Part shown: one piece after another, positions 6,799 through 9,873 of the stretch
How positions within the stretch are numbered: the stretch's first letter is position 1
Layout: each line of letters begins with the position of its first letter
Assembly (NCBI GenBank): GCA_029863825.1
Contig: JAOTUP010000039.1
Location: 1 to 9,873 of the forward strand
From: Acidobacteriota bacterium
GTDB taxonomy: Bacteria > Acidobacteriota > Thermoanaerobaculia > Multivoradales > JAHEKO01
DNA length: 9,873 nucleotides
Direction: 5' to 3'
Notes under the pieces: model-generated
The model's input: the letters and a program-made list of their open reading frames with translations, nothing else
Databases searched by the model: none
Told to the model about the DNA's origin: nothing
Translations under genes and position numbers: made by a program

Positions 6799-7762
6799 GG
6801 ATCGGTTGACTCGTCGGCTTCGGCGACGTGTTGCCAGCCGAGGGAACGACCTGGTGGGTGACGACGCCGCATTCCTGCCAGGCGGCTCGATGGCGGTCAC
6901 CGTAGATCAGCAGATCCAAGGGGTCCATTTCCCCGAAGGATTGACGCCGGTCACCATTGGCAGAAGGCTGGTGAGGGTCAACGTCTCCGACGTGAGCGCG
7001 ATCGGCGGACAGCCATCATTCGGCTTCCTGGCACTCGCCGCGCCCCCCGAATACCCCGTCGAAGAACTTCTTTTCTCGGTCGAGGACGCGCTGGCGAGTC
7101 ACGGAGCGCGACTCGCGGGCGGCGACCTGGCAGTCAGCGACCGGCTCACCGCCGGCCTCACGTTACTTGCACGACGCCAGCCACGGGGACGCTGGCTGAT
7201 GCGCTCCACCGCCGCGGCCGGAGACCGATTGTGGCTGGGAGGTACGGTCGGCACCTCCGCCCTGGGCTGCGTGCTGCTGCAGCGTGGAGCGACATTCGAC
7301 GGCCGTCGAGTGAGTCTTCCTCCCACCCTCGGAACACGGTCCGCGGCCGCCGCCCGACGTGCAGTGGTGAGACATCTGAGGCCACCCGACCAGCTCGAAC
7401 TCGGCGCCTGGTTATCCCGTCGCAGGCGCGTCGCGGCGATCGATGTTTCCGACGGACTGCTCCTCGATCTCGATCGCCTCTGCCGCGCCAGCGGAGTCGG
7501 TGCGCTCGTCGAGGCGGCCCGTCTGCCTCTGGATACGGGGTTCTCCGCCTGCGCATCCCGGATCGGGATCGATCCGCTCGATCTCGCCCTTACCGGAGGG
7601 GAAGACTATGTCCTCCTCTTCACACTGCCATCCAAGATCCGACCGCCGAAGAAGTTCAACGCTATTCCCATCGGAGAAATCCGCAGCACGCCTGGCCTCG
7701 ATCTGCGAGGCGCCCCGATTCCACATCGACTCGGCTGGGACCACTTCGGCCATCGTGGCTAG
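6782..7762 (+). CDS. thiL: Thiamine-monophosphate kinase ThiL
   Basis: 326-residue AIR synthase-like kinase that phosphorylates thiamine monophosphate with ATP to thiamine diphosphate, the last step of cofactor synthesis. Visible family motifs: GDDAA (26-30), the metal- and substrate-binding strand VTVDQQIQGVHF (39-50), RVNVSDVSAIGG (65-76), GGD (113-115), the sugar/phosphate-site motif DVSDGL (221-226) and GGEDYVLLF (272-280). The length is normal for ThiL. The motifs are somewhat divergent: DQQ follows the conserved Asp42 where D(T/M)L is common, and GGDL replaces the usual GGDT. The frame is open to 6701, but ATG at 6782 gives a normal ThiL N-terminus and overlaps the end of lon by 17 nt, implying translational coupling. 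Other AIR synthase-fold enzymes such as HypE or SelD are less likely given the HLRPPDQLELG segment and length. Confidence 0.9.
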   Translation: MPLGPEDRLTRRLRRRVASRGNDLVGDDAAFLPGGSMAVTVDQQIQGVHFPEGLTPVTIGRRLVRVNVSDVSAIGGQPSFGFLALAAPPEYPVEELLFSVEDALASHGARLAGGDLAVSDRLTAGLTLLARRQPRGRWLMRSTAAAGDRLWLGGTVGTSALGCVLLQRGATFDGRRVSLPPTLGTRSAAAARRAVVRHLRPPDQLELGAWLSRRRRVAAIDVSDGLLLDLDRLCRASGVGALVEAARLPLDTGFSACASRIGIDPLDLALTGGEDYVLLFTLPSKIRPPKKFNAIPIGEIRSTPGLDLRGAPIPHRLGWDHFGHRG

Positions 7763-7766
7763 CCAC
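7755..7766. repeat. Perfect 12-bp palindrome across the thiL stop codon
   Basis: GTGGCTAGCCAC is its own reverse complement and contains the TAG stop of thiL (7760-7762). It has no loop and no following T-run, so it is not a standard terminator. It may be chance. Confidence 0.6.
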
Positions 7767-7965
7767 CCGCCATGCTCGTCCCCGTCGCCAAAACGCCGCC
7801 CCCCGGCCGCCTGCTTCCCGGCTGAATCTCAGCTCATCAGATACTGAATCACGACTGCGGTCGCGTCGCAGGCGACATTTCCGCCTAATCGATACTCGTG
7901 CGAGCCGGCACTGTTCGGTCGACGCCAGTAACACTCGTGCGCTCAGACCGTGGGACGACAGATGA
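7763..7965. other. Intergenic region between convergent thiL and dppC-like genes
   Basis: 203 bp without a supportable gene. I saw no intrinsic terminator with a T-run for either side. Weak structure is present: GCGGTCGC (7857-7864) can partly pair with GCGAC...CCGC (7872-7884) around a bulge, and a 9-bp direct repeat ACTCGTGCG occurs at 7894-7902 and 7933-7941. Factor-dependent termination is possible. Confidence 0.5.
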
Positions 7966-8811
7966 TCAGGTCCGGCGACGGTGACCGGGATCGAGCAGAT
8001 CCACCAGGCCGTCGCCGAGAAAATTCAAAGCCATCACCGTCAACAGAATGGCGGCACCCGGAAATGCCGCCAGATGCGGCGCGTCGAGGAGGTGCCCGCG
8101 ACCGGCGTTGATCATCGCTCCCCACGAGGGTGTCGGCGGCTGAATCCCGAGCCCTAGAAACGACAGGCCGGCCTCCGCCAGAATCGCCCCGGCCATGCCC
8201 ACGCTGGCCTGTACCAGCAACGTCGGAAAGACGTTGGGCAGGATGTGCCGCACGAGCACGCCCGAGGCCCGCACGCCGGCGGCCCGAGCCGCGAGGACAA
8301 ACTCCTCTTCCCGGATCTTGAGGACCTGACCGCGCACCAGTCGCGCATATCCGACCCAGCCAATGACGACAAGCGCCACAACGACGTGGCGCAGCGCCGG
8401 CCCGAGGACGGCGACAAGGGCGATCGCCAGGAGGATCCCCGGAAAGGCCATGAATACATCAGTCAGGCGCATGAGCAAGGCATCGACGCGACCCCCAGCG
8501 AATCCGGACACCGAGCCGATCAGCGCGCCCACTGCTCCGGCAAGGAGGACGACGGCAAGGCCAACCCCCACTGAGACTCTGGCTCCGAAGAGGAGCCGCG
8601 ACAGGACATCTCGACCCAACTCATCGAGGCCCAGAGGATGCGCCAACGAAGGACTCTCGAGTCGACGTTCGAGGTTCAGCTCTGCGGCCGAGTAGGGCGC
8701 CAGCCAGGGTGCCAGCACGGCGGCGACGACGACGCACAGGGCGAGAACCGCACCAAACACCAGACCCGCTCTCCCGGCGACGCCATGCCCGCCACCCGCA
8801 GTGTCAAACAT
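7966..8811 (-). CDS. Peptide/nickel-type ABC transporter permease, DppC/OppC family
   Basis: 281-residue inner-membrane permease of a dipeptide/oligopeptide/nickel ABC importer. The OppC-type N-terminus has a first membrane helix (about 15-36), then the family motif HPLGLDELGRDVLSRLLFGARVS (58-80) before the five-helix transport core. Further hydrophobic segments lie near 81-103, 118-140, 142-157, 197-222 and 249-268. The cytoplasmic EAA loop that docks on the ATPase is at 169-194 (EEFVLAARAAG followed by RHILPN). Start ATG 8809-8811 has GGAAAGG upstream (AGG at 10-nt spacing). Its usual partner, the DppB-like permease, lies upstream on the same strand but is separated by an oppositely oriented msrC. 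No ATPase or substrate-binding protein is in the window. The substrate cannot be told from sequence (dipeptide, oligopeptide, nickel and others are possible), so no specific symbol is given. Confidence 0.95.
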   Translation of the reverse strand: MFDTAGGGHGVAGRAGLVFGAVLALCVVVAAVLAPWLAPYSAAELNLERRLESPSLAHPLGLDELGRDVLSRLLFGARVSVGVGLAVVLLAGAVGALIGSVSGFAGGRVDALLMRLTDVFMAFPGILLAIALVAVLGPALRHVVVALVVIGWVGYARLVRGQVLKIREEEFVLAARAAGVRASGVLVRHILPNVFPTLLVQASVGMAGAILAEAGLSFLGLGIQPPTPSWGAMINAGRGHLLDAPHLAAFPGAAILLTVMALNFLGDGLVDLLDPGHRRRT

Positions 8812-8832
8812 CGGCGCCCGACCTTTCCAGGT

Positions 8833-8862
8833 TTGACCTCACCCTCTCCACCTCTCTACACT
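8833..8862 (+). promoter_or_regulatory. Promoter for msrC, predicting a leaderless transcript
   Basis: TTGACC (8833-8838, five of six matches to TTGACA) is followed after an 18-bp spacer by TACACT (8857-8862, a good -10). Transcription would begin about 7 nt downstream, at 8869-8870, which coincides with the msrC ATG at 8870. No Shine-Dalgarno sequence precedes the ATG. Confidence 0.55.
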
Positions 8863-8869
8863 CGGCGCG

Positions 8870-9337
8870 ATGCGCGAGAGCGAGAAACGAGACTCCTACC
8901 GTCGGGCGAGCCTCCAACTCGACGAGCTCCTGGCCGATCTCGATGATCCGGTGGCGGTAATGTCGACAGCGGCGGCGGTTCTGTTTGCAGCGATTCCGGC
9001 TGCCAGCTGGACCGGTTTCTACCGCGTCGTCGCCCCTGGCCTGCTGCGCATCGGGCCGTACCAAGGGCCAATCGGCTGTATCGAGATTCCTTTCTCTCGC
9101 GGTGTGTGCGGAGCTGCGGCGCGAATGCTCCAGACTCAGATGGTCGACGATGTTCACGCCGTCGCCGACCACATCGCATGCGATAGCCAGTCCCGTTCCG
9201 AGATCGTCGTTCCCCTCTTCGCACGCGGCCAGCTTGTCGCGGTGCTCGATATCGACTCCCACGAGCCCGCCGCCTTCGACGATGTCGATCGCGAAGCCCT
9301 GGAAGCGCTCGCTGCAAGAATCGGATCTCATCTCTGA
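8870..9337 (+). CDS. msrC: Free methionine-(R)-sulfoxide reductase (GAF domain)
   Basis: 155-residue single GAF-domain enzyme that reduces free methionine-(R)-sulfoxide to methionine in the cytosol using thioredoxin, thereby repairing oxidative damage. The three redox cysteines are present as Cys70, Cys80 and Cys104, with the same spacing (10 and 24) as Cys84/94/118 of E. coli fRMsr. They sit in IGCIEIPFSRGVCG and HIACDSQSRSEIVVP. Expected substrate-pocket residues are also in place: Trp47, Tyr51, Glu111, Asp127 and Asp129 (DIDS). The length is typical, and the ATG at 8870 is preferred because it gives a normal N-terminal helix. No ribosome-binding site is visible, which fits the leaderless-mRNA prediction. 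The gene lies on the plus strand inside a minus-strand permease pair, 58 bp from the divergent dppC-like start and 8 bp from the convergent dppB-like stop. Confidence 0.95.
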   Translation: MRESEKRDSYRRASLQLDELLADLDDPVAVMSTAAAVLFAAIPAASWTGFYRVVAPGLLRIGPYQGPIGCIEIPFSRGVCGAAARMLQTQMVDDVHAVADHIACDSQSRSEIVVPLFARGQLVAVLDIDSHEPAAFDDVDREALEALAARIGSHL

Positions 9338-9349
9338 AACCGGCTTCAG
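9334..9349. repeat. Inverted repeat holding both convergent stop codons
   Basis: A 16-nt near-palindrome, CTGAA-ACCGGC-TTCAG, spans the TGA of msrC (9335-9337) and the TGA of the dppB-like gene (9346-9348, read on the minus strand). It has one mismatched internal pair and no T-run. It could form a 5-bp stem in either transcript. Confidence 0.5.
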
Positions 9350-9873
9350 CTCACTCGAATGCGCGGATCGATAATCGCGTAGAAGAGATCTGTTATCAGG
9401 TTCAACATCACGTAGGTCACCGCAATCAAGAGGACGACGCCTTGCACCAGGGGGTAGTCGCGCAAGCGGATGGCCTGAATGACGAGCCGCCCCACGCCCG
9501 GCCAGGAGAAGATCGTCTCGGTGATGATCGCTCCGGTGAGCAGAGCTCCAAACTGCAAACCAACGACGGTGACCACCGGGATGGCGGCGTTTCGCAACCC
9601 GTGGCGAATCAACGCACGGGCGCGTCCCAGGCCTTTGGCGCGCGCCGTCACCAGGTACGGCTGACTCAACTCTTCAGCCAGTGATGCGCGCACCATTCTC
9701 GTGAGCAGCCCTGCCAACGCCGTTCCCAATGTGATCGCCGGAAGGATCAAACTGCGTACTCCACCCCGGCCCGACACCGGAAAGAAGTCGAAATGCACGG
9801 CGAAGACGAGGATCAGCATCGGCCCGAGCCAGAAATTCGGGATCGAGACGCCCAACAACGACAAAACACGTGA
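9346..9873 (-). CDS. Peptide/nickel-type ABC transporter permease, DppB/OppB family, C-terminal part
   Basis: The frame is open to the right window edge, so only the last 175 residues are seen. They cover most of the membrane core of a DppB/OppB-type permease: the segment SLLGVSIPNFWLG (5-17), a membrane helix, the periplasmic FFPVSGRG (30-37), a helix LPAITLGTALAGLLTRMVR (44-62), and the EAA cytoplasmic loop at 71-99 (YLVTARAKGLG...RHGLRNAAIP). Then come the conserved LQFGALLTGAIITETIFSWPGVGRL and the family C-terminus DLFYAIIDPRIRVS. An internal TTG could be misread as a start, but the residues before it continue the protein, which belongs to a family of roughly 300-340 residues. It forms a heterodimeric permease with a DppC-type partner, most plausibly the one at 7966-8811. 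The substrate is unknown. Confidence 0.95.
   Translation of the reverse strand, partial: SRVLSLLGVSIPNFWLGPMLILVFAVHFDFFPVSGRGGVRSLILPAITLGTALAGLLTRMVRASLAEELSQPYLVTARAKGLGRARALIRHGLRNAAIPVVTVVGLQFGALLTGAIITETIFSWPGVGRLVIQAIRLRDYPLVQGVVLLIAVTYVMLNLITDLFYAIIDPRIRVS

Noticed and set aside
7857..7884. Stem-loop after thiL as an intrinsic terminator
   Set aside because: The stem is interrupted by an unpaired bulge, the strong part is only 4-5 bp, and no T-run follows on either strand.
7894..7941. Two copies of ACTCGTGCG as a repeat array
   Set aside because: Only two 9-bp copies 39 bp apart with no further unit; not a CRISPR or an iteron array.
7231..7965. Plus-strand frame running from inside thiL through the following intergenic region
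   Set aside because: Arg/Ser/Pro-rich translation without domain features. Most of it lies in thiL in another frame, so it does not support a gene in 7763-7965.

Overview
The window is a compact, GC-rich (roughly 60%), gene-dense piece of bacterial chromosome. The genes point to a Gram-negative-type lineage that carries an MglA polarity GTPase and regulates heat shock through HrcA. Myxococcota, Desulfobacterota, Binatota or Acidobacteriota-like groups would all fit. This is an inference from gene content; no rRNA or other decisive marker is present. Three of the eight start codons that can be placed are non-ATG (hrcA GTG, dnaK GTG, lon TTG).

Layout. (1) 1-2605, minus strand: a tight heat-shock operon hrcA > grpE > dnaK, with dnaK cut by the left edge after 275 codons. 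(2) 2606-2917: a 312-bp divergent regulatory region with candidate promoters in both directions, a GC-rich hairpin and short repeats, but no canonical CIRCE operator. (3) 2918-7762, plus strand: mglA (with an unusual C-terminal extension) > nrdR > lon > thiL, spaced 22 bp, 37 bp and a 17-nt overlap, so very probably one transcription unit. (4) 7763-7965: a 203-bp intergenic stretch separating thiL from a convergent gene. (5) 7966-9873: two permease genes of a peptide/nickel-type ABC transporter on the minus strand (dppB-like, cut by the right edge, and dppC-like). A complete free-methionine-(R)-sulfoxide reductase gene (msrC) lies between them on the plus strand.

How the genes relate. DnaK, GrpE, HrcA and Lon form a protein quality-control neighbourhood: chaperone, nucleotide exchange factor, repressor and protease. 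The mglA-nrdR-lon-thiL unit mixes cell polarity, dNTP-synthesis regulation, proteolysis and thiamine diphosphate synthesis, which looks like compact housekeeping packing rather than one pathway. The transporter and msrC are unrelated in known function, but their interleaving is the most unusual arrangement here.

I did not find convincing evidence of an undescribed system, CRISPR array, mobile element, tRNA or rRNA. The points most worth a second look are the C-terminally extended MglA, msrC placed antisense inside a permease pair with a promoter that predicts a leaderless mRNA, and the absence of a canonical CIRCE in front of hrcA.
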